From contig JAFAWC010000624.1 of assembly GCA_019242135.1 (NCBI GenBank), positions 1 through 5,019 on the forward strand: a stretch of 5,019 nucleotides of DNA. Reading direction: 5' to 3'. Numbering within the stretch: the stretch's first letter is position 1; every line of letters starts with the position of its first letter. The notes beneath the pieces are model-generated. The model did no database searches. It worked only from the letters and a program-made list of their open reading frames with translations, and was not told the DNA's origin. Positions 1 to 5,019 of the stretch are shown here, piece by piece. The DNA is from Mycobacteriaceae bacterium. Lineage in GTDB: Bacteria; Actinomycetota; Actinomycetes; Mycobacteriales; Mycobacteriaceae. A program made the position numbers and the translations under genes.

Positions 1-257
1 CCTGCCATCGCGGTGGTGAGCAGCGCGAGCGCGGCGACCAGCAGCGCCACTGGCAGATGCCGCCACCGCCGCGGCGGACGCCCGGGCGCGACCTGCTCGA
101 GCAGCTCCATGTTGGCAAAGCGCATCACCCGGCGGCGGCGCACCCGCAGCACCGCGACGTACAGTCCCAGCACCACGGCAACGATCAGCAGATAAAGGAA
201 GAACCATGGGGTGGCGAAACCCGACCAGGCCAGCAGACCCGTCAGCGGCAGCGTCAT
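1..257 (-). CDS. VWA (BatA/Rv1481-like) membrane protein, N-terminal part, runs off the left edge
   Basis: Seen: reading the minus strand from the ATG at 257-255 gives 85 uninterrupted codons to the window edge. The product starts MTLPLTGLLAWSGF. It has a hydrophobic segment at about residues 18-36, a basic stretch (RVRRRR), the block FANMELLEQVAP, and a second hydrophobic segment at about residues 68-85. Known: this two-helix N-terminus is the BatA-type 'aerotolerance regulator' region that precedes a VWA domain in proteins such as M. tuberculosis Rv1481 (about 335 aa). The FANMELLE block is, from memory, nearly the same in Rv1481. The VWA domain itself lies outside the window. The start fits a GGAAAG at 275-270, 12 nt upstream, which is a rather long spacing. 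The start is supported more strongly by the divergent paralogue at 520, whose N-terminus aligns from residue 1. It appears to be the first gene of a leftward transcript. Inferred role: membrane-bound partner of a MoxR-type ATPase. The family is fairly certain; the function is not. Confidence 0.85.
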   Translation of the reverse strand, partial: MTLPLTGLLAWSGFATPWFFLYLLIVAVVLGLYVAVLRVRRRRVMRFANMELLEQVAPGRPPRRWRHLPVALLVAALALLTTAMA

Positions 258-324
258 CGCGCTGACCCGCTTTCCCGCCCCGCCGCTGCGTGGCGCGCCA
301 AGGTCGCGCCGAGTCCCACGTGCT

Positions 325-355
325 CAGATAGATGTCGAACCGCCATAACAGTCAA
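325..355 (-). promoter_or_regulatory. Possible promoter for the leftward VWA gene
   Basis: On the minus strand a near-consensus -35 box TTGACT (355-350) is followed after 18-19 nt by CTATCT/TATCTG (331-325). This lies in the only AT-rich patch of the intergenic region and about 70 bp upstream of the leftward ATG. The -35 match is good. The -10 match is weak and the spacing slightly long, so this is a tentative call. Confidence 0.22.
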
Positions 356-388
356 AAGTAGCTCGAATCGCGCGCGGTCGGCGTCCGC

Positions 389-408
389 GGCCACAACCGG
401 CCACAACC
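389..408. repeat. 10-bp perfect tandem direct repeat
   Basis: GGCCACAACC occurs twice with no gap (389-398 and 399-408), between the two divergent VWA genes. The copies are identical, and a 10-bp period puts them on the same face of the helix. It could be a regulator-binding site or simply a slippage duplication. The sequence alone does not decide. Confidence 0.5.
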
Positions 409-467
409 CAGCGGCCGCCGCCCCACACCGGCGTGTATTACCTTCGGTGTGATGACGCGAGACTCAC

Positions 468-494
468 GACCGGTGTCAACGCGACCGACCGGTG
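468..494. repeat. Paired GACCGGTG direct repeats upstream of the rightward VWA gene
   Basis: GACCGGTG is present at 468-475 and again at 487-494, a 19-bp period. Each copy contains the palindromic hexamer ACCGGT. The second copy ends 25 bp before the GTG start at 520. A related CACACCGGCGTG near-palindrome lies at 424-435. The placement suits an operator in the 5' leader or core promoter, but no named regulator is recognised. Confidence 0.3.
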
Positions 495-519
495 CGGGCG
501 CATAAGCGTGGGATCAGCC

Positions 520-1530
520 GTGACGCCGCCCGGTGTCGGCCTGTTGTCGATGTCGGGCTTTGCCCACCCCTGGCTGTTTGTGCTGGTGCTGGTCCCGATT
601 GCGGTGCTGGTGCTCTATCTGCTGGCGGGACGGCGCGGGCGTCGCCGGCTGCGTCGGTTCGCCGAGCCGGAGCTGATGGGCTCGGTGGCGCGCCAGCCTC
701 CCGCGCGGGCGCGGCACGTGCCGATCGTCTTGCTGTGCGCGGCGCTGGTCATGCTGACGGTGGCGCTCGCCGGTCCCACCCACGACGTCAAGGTCCCGCG
801 CAACCGGGCGGTCATCATGCTGGTCGTCGACGTCTCGCAGTCGATGCGGGCCAACGACGTGGCGCCCAACCGGCTCGACGCGGCGCGCCAGGCAGGCAAA
901 ACGTTCGCCAAGCAACTGACCTCGGGGGTAAACCTCGGCCTGATCTCCTTTGCGGGCAGCGCCAACGTGTTGGTGTCGCCGACGCCCGACCATGACGCCA
1001 CGGTCACGGCGCTGGACAATCTGCGCCCGGCCGACTCGACGGCCACCGGTGCGGCGATCTTCGCCGCGCTGGACTCGATCGCGACCGTGTCCTCTGTGCT
1101 CAACGCCGGACAGGACACGCCCGCCCCGGCGCGCATCGTGCTGCTGTCGGACGGCAAGGAGAACAAACCGGAGAACCCTGACAACCCCCAAGGCGCCTAC
1201 ACCGCCGCGCGGGCGGCCAAAGAACACGGCGTGCCGGTCACCACGATCGCGTTCGGGACCCCAGGCGGCTACGTCGACATCAACGGCGACCGGGTGGCGG
1301 TTCCCGTCGACGACTCGATGATGAAGAAGATCGCCGAACTCTCCGGCGGCAAAACCTACAGCGCCTCCTCCGTCAACGAGCTCGCCAACAGCTACCTTGC
1401 CGTCCAGGAACAGGTCGGCTACCAACTGGTGCCCGCCCCGGCCAGCGCCGGGTGGCTGCGTCTTGCCGTGCTGGCCGCCACGATCGCCGCCGTGCTGGCA
1501 ATCGTGATCAACCGCAGGGCGCCCGCCTAG
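520..1530 (+). CDS. VWA-domain membrane protein (BatA/Rv1481-like)
   Basis: Predicted 336 aa, matching the usual size of Rv1481-type proteins (about 335 aa). The order is: membrane helix about 16-35, basic RRGRRR loop, second helix about 67-85, [13 protein letters not shown], then an extracytoplasmic VWA domain at about 96-290. The metal-ion-dependent adhesion site is visible: DVSQS (104-108), Thr in TATG (174-177) and the Asp of SDGKE (211). A C-terminal helix (about 312-330) ends in NRRAPA. Known: such proteins accompany MoxR ATPases and DUF58 proteins and are thought to act as membrane-tethered adaptors or chaperone components. Here no MoxR gene is visible and the neighbour is a kinase. 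Start: the frame is open back to GTG 433, but GTG 520 is preferred because its product aligns from residue 1 with the divergent paralogue (xTxPxxGLLxxSGFAxPW) and GGGA lies 6 nt upstream. ATG 550 is an alternative. The gene is intact, with an intact metal site. The family is certain; the physiological role is unknown. Confidence 0.93.
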   Translation: MTPPGVGLLSMSGFAHPWLFVLVLVPIAVLVLYLLAGRRGRRRLRRFAEPELMGSVARQPPARARHVPIVLLCAALVMLTVALAGPTHDVKVPRNRAVIMLVVDVSQSMRANDVAPNRLDAARQAGKTFAKQLTSGVNLGLISFAGSANVLVSPTPDHDATVTALDNLRPADSTATGAAIFAALDSIATVSSVLNAGQDTPAPARIVLLSDGKENKPENPDNPQGAYTAARAAKEHGVPVTTIAFGTPGGYVDINGDRVAVPVDDSMMKKIAELSGGKTYSASSVNELANSYLAVQEQVGYQLVPAPASAGWLRLAVLAATIAAVLAIVINRRAPA

Positions 1531-1544
1531 CTCGTCGCACGATA

Positions 1545-1566
1545 ACCTTCACGCAACTACCTTCAC
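1545..1566. repeat. Short direct repeat ACCTTCAC x2
   Basis: ACCTTCAC occurs at 1545-1552 and 1559-1566 (14-bp period), just after the VWA stop codon and upstream of the kinase. A TANNNT hexamer (TAACCT, 1543-1548) overlaps the first copy and could be a mycobacterial -10 box, but no -35 box is visible. It may mark a separate kinase promoter, or it may be chance. Confidence 0.2.
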
Positions 1567-1584
1567 TGGCGGGGGCGCGCAGCA

Positions 1585-1641
1585 ATGACCGACCGGCACC
1601 TGACCCCTGCGGCGCGCCGGGCCGCACCAGGACGGCGTTGA
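1585..1641 (+). CDS. Possible 18-aa leader peptide coupled to the kinase gene
   Basis: An ATG at 1585 opens an 18-codon frame, [18 protein letters not shown], whose TGA (1639-1641) shares its A with the kinase ATG (TGATG). A G-run (GGGGG, 1571-1575) lies 9 nt upstream as a weak ribosome-binding site. The TGATG overlap is the usual arrangement for translational coupling, and mycobacteria are known to use many short leader ORFs. The peptide is Arg/Ala-rich and has no recognisable domain. In GC-rich DNA such an ORF can arise by chance, so this remains a hypothesis. Confidence 0.3.
   Translation: MTDRHLTPAARRAAPGRR
1629..1632 (+). promoter_or_regulatory. Ribosome-binding site of the kinase gene
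   Basis: AGGA lies 8 nt before the ATG at 1641. It selects this start over the longer open frame reaching back to 1452 (which would overlap the VWA gene) and over the ATG at 1653. It sits inside the possible 18-codon leader ORF, so ribosomes reading that ORF would pass over it. Confidence 0.6.
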
Positions 1642-3692
1642 TGCCGCTCCCGATGGGAACCATCATCTCCGGTTACCGCATCGAAGCGGTGCTGGGGTCC
1701 GGCGGGATGGGCACCGTGTACCGGGCCGCCCACCCTTCGCTGCCGCGTAGCGACGCCCTGAAGATCCTGTCCGCCGAACTGTCGCAGAACCCTGATTTCC
1801 GCGCCCGCTTCATCCGCGAAGCCGACTTGGCCGCCACTCTCGACCATCCCAACATCGTGACCGTCTATAACCGCGGCGAGACCGAGGACGGCCAGTTGTG
1901 GATCGCGATGCAATACGTTCCGGGCAGCGACGCCGACAAGGAGGCCAGGCGTGGCGGCATGGCCCCGGCCCGCGCCGTCCACATCATCGGTGAAGTCGCC
2001 AAAGCGCTCGATCACGCCCACCGTCGCAAGCTGTTGCACCGCGACGTCAAACCCGCCAACTTCCTGCTCGCTCCCAGCGATGAGCGAGTGTTGTTGGCGG
2101 ACTTTGGTATTGCGCGCGCCCTGGATGACGCTACGGGACTGACCGCCACCGGCATGGTGCTGGCCAGCGTCGCCTACGCCGCACCCGAGTCCCTGTCCGG
2201 TCAGCCGGTCGATGCCCGCGCCGACATCTACTCCCTGGGCTGCTCGCTGTACCGGGTGCTTTCGGGGGCAACACCGTTCGCCAACTCCGGCAGCTGGGCC
2301 GCCACCGCGGCAGCACACATGACTCAACCCCCACCGAGGGTGACCGACCGGAACCCGGAACTGCCCACGTCCATCGACAACGTGATCAGCAAAGCGATGG
2401 CCAAGGAGCCCGACCGGCGCTTCCAGAGCGCCCAGGACCTCGCTGGCGCTGCCGCCGACGCTCTCGACGACATCACCCGCCCCGTGCAGCCGAGCACGGT
2501 GACAGCGCCGTGGACGCGCCCACCCCAACCGGCGCCGACCCCGTCGTTGCCCACCCGGTCGTCGCCTACCCCGTCGCCGGCCACCCGACCGCCGCAAAAC
2601 CCCCCGACGCAGCCGCCGATACCGGCCTGGCAGGACCCGGCGACCTACCCCAGCGGCCATTTCAGCGGCGCCGGACCGCCGGGCGTGTTCCCGCCGACCT
2701 ATCCGCCGCCCAGCGGGCCGATGCCGGCCCGGCGCCGTCGGCGCGGCCGTCTGGCCGCCGTGCTGGCCGTGGTGATCCTGCTGATCGCCGCTGCCGTCGT
2801 GACCGGCGTCGTGTTCCTCAGCGGCAACGATCACCCCTATCAGGCGCAGACGTTCACCCACGTGCACGGCTCCACCGAGCTGAAAACCGCGCCGCACGCG
2901 GTGGCCGCGCTGGGTCCTGGCGACGGCGACGCCGTGCTTGCGCTCGGCGCGCAACCGGTGGCCATCGGCGCCCCGAACGGCACGTTGCCCAGCTGGGAAC
3001 AACAGGCCGCGACGGGAAGCCCCAAGCTGCTCGGTTTCCCCGACACCGCGGCGATCGCGGCGGCAAAACCCGACGTCATCATCATGACCGGCGACGTCGA
3101 CGACGCCACCTACAACAAACTCAACGCGATCGCCCCGACGATCACCCGTCCGCAGGAGCCGGCCTCAACGACCTGGACGTGGCAGATCCAGCTGCACTGG
3201 ATCGGCCAGATACTGGGCGAGGAGGGCAAAGCCCAAGACCTCATCAACAGAACCCGCACGCAACTCGACGACCTGCGCAGCCAGCACGGGTCGTTCCAGG
3301 GCAAGACGATCGCCGCCGCCGGCTACTCCGACACCGGGATCACGTTGTCGCTGATCGAATCCAATGTCACCGATTACCTGCAGGGGCTCGGGTTTCGTTA
3401 CGAGCCCTCGCTGCAGCGCAGCGCGGTCTACCCCGACCCGACCCGACCGGTGACCAACGACTACGAGATCTCCAACCTCAAGACCGATGTGCTGATCGTC
3501 TTGCGCACCGACAAGGCCGCCAGGGGCGGCGGTTATGCCGGCCTGCCGGAGCAGCTCCGAACCTACGGTGGCTCTATGGTCGTCGTTGATGACCCCAACA
3601 TTCTTGCCGCGCTGGCCGATCCCGGTGGATACCTGGCCACCCAGTTCCTCAACTCCGCGTTCGTCAATCAGCTCGCCCAGCAGATCACGTAG
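1641..3692 (+). CDS. Transmembrane Ser/Thr kinase fused to an extracytoplasmic FecB/BtuF-like binding domain
   Basis: Predicted 683 aa. Residues 12-275 form a PknE/PknF-type kinase. Visible motifs are the glycine loop GSGGMG (19-24), catalytic Lys41 (DALKIL), helix-C Glu60 (FIREAD), HRDVKPAN (133-140), DFG (154-156), an activation loop with Thr165/168/170, and APE (181-183), so it should be active. Residues 280-362 are a linker with about 30 prolines. RRRRRGR (364-370) precedes a single membrane helix (371-393). Residues 404-683 resemble class III solute-binding proteins: [13 protein letters not shown] followed by [14 protein letters not shown] (430-443), [11 protein letters not shown] (474-484), a long helix around 514-552 ([17 protein letters not shown]), then GKTIAAAG. 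Known: FecB, FhuD and BtuF relatives bind ferric siderophores, haem or corrinoids for ABC importers. Inferred: ligand binding outside the cell controls phosphorylation inside. No permease gene is seen. Start: MPL matches the remembered PknF start, and AGGA lies 8 nt upstream. Odd: the usual Gly-Thr before the APE motif is Ala175-Ser176. The ligand is unknown; the binding-domain assignment is from motifs only. Confidence 0.92.
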   Translation: MPLPMGTIISGYRIEAVLGSGGMGTVYRAAHPSLPRSDALKILSAELSQNPDFRARFIREADLAATLDHPNIVTVYNRGETEDGQLWIAMQYVPGSDADKEARRGGMAPARAVHIIGEVAKALDHAHRRKLLHRDVKPANFLLAPSDERVLLADFGIARALDDATGLTATGMVLASVAYAAPESLSGQPVDARADIYSLGCSLYRVLSGATPFANSGSWAATAAAHMTQPPPRVTDRNPELPTSIDNVISKAMAKEPDRRFQSAQDLAGAAADALDDITRPVQPSTVTAPWTRPPQPAPTPSLPTRSSPTPSPATRPPQNPPTQPPIPAWQDPATYPSGHFSGAGPPGVFPPTYPPPSGPMPARRRRRGRLAAVLAVVILLIAAAVVTGVVFLSGNDHPYQAQTFTHVHGSTELKTAPHAVAALGPGDGDAVLALGAQPVAIGAPNGTLPSWEQQAATGSPKLLGFPDTAAIAAAKPDVIIMTGDVDDATYNKLNAIAPTITRPQEPASTTWTWQIQLHWIGQILGEEGKAQDLINRTRTQLDDLRSQHGSFQGKTIAAAGYSDTGITLSLIESNVTDYLQGLGFRYEPSLQRSAVYPDPTRPVTNDYEISNLKTDVLIVLRTDKAARGGGYAGLPEQLRTYGGSMVVVDDPNILAALADPGGYLATQFLNSAFVNQLAQQIT

Positions 3693-3707
3693 GGCCGACC
3701 GATGATC

Positions 3708-3713
3708 GGAAGG
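3708..3713 (+). promoter_or_regulatory. Ribosome-binding site of the lipoprotein gene
   Basis: GGAAGG lies 5 nt before the ATG at 3719, inside the 26-bp gap after the kinase stop. It is the strongest Shine-Dalgarno match in the window. It favours ATG 3719 over the in-frame ATG at 3725. No terminator or separate promoter fits in the gap, which supports co-transcription with the kinase. Confidence 0.75.
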
Positions 3714-3718
3714 CGAAC

Positions 3719-4924
3719 ATGGTCATGAGACGGGCCGCCCGTGCCGTGCTGGTGCCGCTGGCGCTGGTTGCCCTCACGAGCTGCACCACCCTGATTGACG
3801 GGAAAGCCCTCAAAGCCCCGCACGACATCACCGCCGACGGCACCGACCTGGCGCTGCTGGACCCCGGAAACTACCCGACCACCCCTGCCGCACCGTTGGG
3901 AACGGCCGGCAGCCAGCGCAGAGGCATCGTCCTGGAGGGCCACCGGATGGCCGACAACGTGGTGGTGCCTACCGATGTCGACAAGTCACTGACCGAGGGC
4001 CTGTCGATGAACACCGTGACCATGCAGCAAGACGCCGGAATCTCGGCGGAGTTGCCCGACCCCGGCCAGGCGATCGTCACCGCCCACAACATGCTGGCCG
4101 GTTTCGCCAGCGGACGACGCGATAAGGACAACACCAGGGCGCTGATCAACATGGTGCTGCGGTTCCCCGACGCCGGTGCGGCCAGTGACGCGGCCCAGCA
4201 GCTGTCCACCCAAATCCCCCCACCGGTGCCCAAGGCGCCGTTCCCGGTACCGCGCTATCCCACCGCGCTAGGCGCCACCATGGACACCAACGCGCCGACG
4301 CTGCATCACGCGGTAGAGGCGTACCTGCCGCACGGACCCTACCTGCTCTACGCGTGGGGAGAGTCGGCGCAGAGCCCCGATGACGCCGCCGGACTCGTCG
4401 CGGGCCTGTTCGACCAGCAGATCCCCAAGATCGACGCGTTCGCCCCGACCGACGCCGCCAAGCTCGCCGACCTGCCCCAGGACCCGTTCGGCTTCCTCAG
4501 CCGGGTCCTGCCAGCCGACAACCCCGAGGCCGATGTCGACATGGGCAGCTTCGGCGCATACGCGGAGCTGCACTTCCAAGACGGCGTGGCGCAGGCCGCC
4601 GCGGATTTCGCCGCCGCCGGCGTGGACGCGGCGGCACGTGAGCAGACCGTGTTGTATCGGGCCCGTGACGCCGCCGGCGCCCGCCTGCTGGTCGACTCGG
4701 CCGCCAAGTGGGCGCTGACCAAGACGGGAGCCAAAGCCACCGACGGGGTGCCAGGCATGCCCTCGGCGAAATGCTTCGAGTTCACCCAGCCGGAGGAATC
4801 CAACACCCCGCGGTTCGGCTGCTTCGCCCCCGGCGACCGCTTCGAGATCGAGGCGTGGTCCCAACAGGGCCGCGATGTGCGCCAACAAGTCGCCGCCCAG
4901 TACCTGATGCTCACCAGCACGTAG
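3719..4924 (+). CDS. Predicted surface lipoprotein, probably DUF7373 family
   Basis: Predicted 401 aa. Seen: a type II signal peptide, with basic residues at 4-8 (RRAAR), a hydrophobic core at 9-19, and the lipobox LTSC with Cys22 as the lipidated residue. The mature protein should be anchored on the outer face of the membrane. Other landmarks are LLDPGNYPTTP (46-56), LEGHRMADNVVVP (72-84), and two C-terminal cysteines, Cys352 (AKCFEF) and Cys368 (RFGCFAPG), likely to form a disulfide. The LD.GNYPT and EG.RMA blocks fit what I recall of the actinobacterial DUF7373 lipoproteins, a family without a known function. This is recognition by memory, not a search. No enzyme motif is seen. The gene starts 26 bp after the kinase stop and has a good ribosome-binding site, so it is probably in the same operon. 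It could be a ligand-delivery partner, a regulator or a target of the kinase's outer domain, but nothing in the sequence shows which. The ORF is intact, and a hairpin begins 3 nt after its TAG. Confidence 0.88.
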   Translation: MVMRRAARAVLVPLALVALTSCTTLIDGKALKAPHDITADGTDLALLDPGNYPTTPAAPLGTAGSQRRGIVLEGHRMADNVVVPTDVDKSLTEGLSMNTVTMQQDAGISAELPDPGQAIVTAHNMLAGFASGRRDKDNTRALINMVLRFPDAGAASDAAQQLSTQIPPPVPKAPFPVPRYPTALGATMDTNAPTLHHAVEAYLPHGPYLLYAWGESAQSPDDAAGLVAGLFDQQIPKIDAFAPTDAAKLADLPQDPFGFLSRVLPADNPEADVDMGSFGAYAELHFQDGVAQAAADFAAAGVDAAAREQTVLYRARDAAGARLLVDSAAKWALTKTGAKATDGVPGMPSAKCFEFTQPEESNTPRFGCFAPGDRFEIEAWSQQGRDVRQQVAAQYLMLTST

Positions 4925-4927
4925 TTC

Positions 4928-4958
4928 TTACGTGCTACGGCTACAACGTAGCGTGTAA
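4928..4958 (+). terminator. Hairpin after the lipoprotein stop, possible terminator
   Basis: TTACGTGCTACG (4928-4939) pairs with CGTAGCGTGTAA (4947-4958): 12 continuous pairs including two G-U pairs, and a 7-nt loop. It begins 3 nt after the stop codon. There is no U-tract after it (TCAGCG follows), so it would be a U-less terminator, a type proposed for mycobacteria, or an mRNA 3'-end stabiliser. The same DNA could instead be an operator for a gene beyond the window. Confidence 0.45.
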
Positions 4959-4981
4959 TATCAGCGTAGCGAAGATGTAGC
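4934..4981. repeat. Cluster of GTAGC/GCTAC motifs
   Basis: GCTAC occurs at 4934-4938 and 4940-4944. Its complement GTAGC occurs at 4948-4952, 4966-4970 and 4977-4981, making five copies in 48 bp. The heptamer CGTAGCG is repeated at 4947-4953 and 4965-4971 (18-bp period). A -10-like TGTAAT (4954-4959) lies between these two heptamers. The pattern resembles a multi-site operator, for example for a TetR-type repressor, at a promoter for a gene to the right. Part of the cluster forms the hairpin listed separately. Confidence 0.35.
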
Positions 4982-5019
4982 AGTAGTACAGGAAGGTGGG
5001 CGGCTATCGATACTCGGCA

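Larger units (their letters stand above)
258..519. other. Divergent intergenic region between two VWA genes
   Basis: This 262-bp stretch separates two head-to-head genes, so it must carry at least one promoter in each direction unless one gene is silent. No convincing coding sequence is seen. Open frames across it (13-195, 57-452 and the 5' extension of the VWA frame back to 433) give Arg/Pro/Ala/His-rich translations typical of GC-rich shadow frames. It contains an AT-richer core at about 322-362, a 10-bp tandem duplication at 389-408, two ACCGGTG-containing repeats at 468-494, and the perfect 10-bp palindrome TGGCGCGCCA at 291-300. No strong canonical plus-strand promoter was found. Confidence 0.7.

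Noticed and set aside
57..452. Plus-strand frames near the left edge (13-195 and 57-452)
   Set aside because: They lie antisense to the partial VWA gene and extend into the intergenic region. Composition is Arg/Pro/His/Ala-rich and no family is recognised.
433..519. 29-residue N-terminal extension of the plus-strand VWA gene from GTG 433
   Set aside because: The paralogue at the left edge aligns from the GTG at 520, which also has GGGA at a good spacing. The extension has no membrane or signal character.
514..1425. Minus-strand open frame (303 codons) opposite the plus-strand VWA gene
   Set aside because: It is Arg/Gly/Asp/His-rich low-complexity protein antisense to an intact VWA domain with a complete metal site.
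1563..3002. Long minus-strand open frame (479 codons) opposite the kinase
   Set aside because: Its translation is Gly/Arg/Ala/His-rich with no domain, and it lies antisense to a gene with clear conserved motifs. It is a shadow frame of GC-rich DNA.
2510..3589. Plus-strand 359-codon frame inside the kinase gene
   Set aside because: It is a +1 shadow of the kinase frame, extremely rich in Arg, Ala and Pro, with no recognisable domain.
3699..3709. Small inverted repeat CCGATGATCGG before the lipoprotein
   Set aside because: It has only 4-5 bp arms with almost no loop. It is too weak for a terminator, though it touches the first bases of the ribosome-binding site.
4268..4920. Minus-strand frames (4268-4888 and 4348-4920) opposite the lipoprotein
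   Set aside because: They are antisense to a convincing lipoprotein and have no ribosome-binding site or domain.
4990..5019. Possible gene start at the right edge (AGGAAGG followed by GTG 4996)
   Set aside because: The GTG overlaps the ribosome-binding-like sequence with no spacing, and only eight codons are visible, so no gene can be supported.

Overview
The base composition (GC-rich throughout, with G/C-biased third codon positions), the protein families and the gene starts all point to an actinobacterium. It is most likely a mycobacterium, and probably a nontuberculous species: the kinase resembles PknE/PknF, the VWA proteins resemble M. tuberculosis Rv1481, and the last gene looks like a mycobacterial-type lipoprotein. 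The species cannot be fixed from this window.

Layout. At the left edge (1-257, minus strand) is the 5' end of a gene for a membrane-anchored VWA protein that runs off the window. A 262-bp intergenic region (258-519) separates it from a second, divergently transcribed VWA gene (520-1530, plus strand). The two are clear paralogues, with about half of the first 85 residues identical by eye. A 110-bp gap follows; it holds a possible 18-codon leader ORF whose TGA overlaps the ATG of the next gene. Next is a large gene (1641-3692) for a transmembrane Ser/Thr protein kinase: an intracellular PknF-type kinase domain, a proline-rich juxtamembrane linker, one membrane segment, and an extracytoplasmic domain that reads as a FecB/BtuF/FhuD-type substrate-binding protein. 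After 26 bp comes a lipoprotein gene (3719-4924) with a clean lipobox and features of the mycobacterial DUF7373 family. The last 95 bp are markedly poorer in GC and carry a 12-bp-stem hairpin and a cluster of GTAGC/GCTAC motifs, but no recognisable gene.

How it may work. The kinase and lipoprotein are very probably co-transcribed, and the VWA gene upstream may belong to the same unit. The products would all sit at the cell envelope: a VWA protein with its metal-binding domain outside the membrane, a kinase able to sense a ligand outside the cell through a solute-binding domain, and a surface lipoprotein. A plausible but unproven reading is an envelope sensing system in which binding of a siderophore-, haem- or corrinoid-like ligand controls Ser/Thr phosphorylation. 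The kinase-binding protein fusion is the most notable item here.
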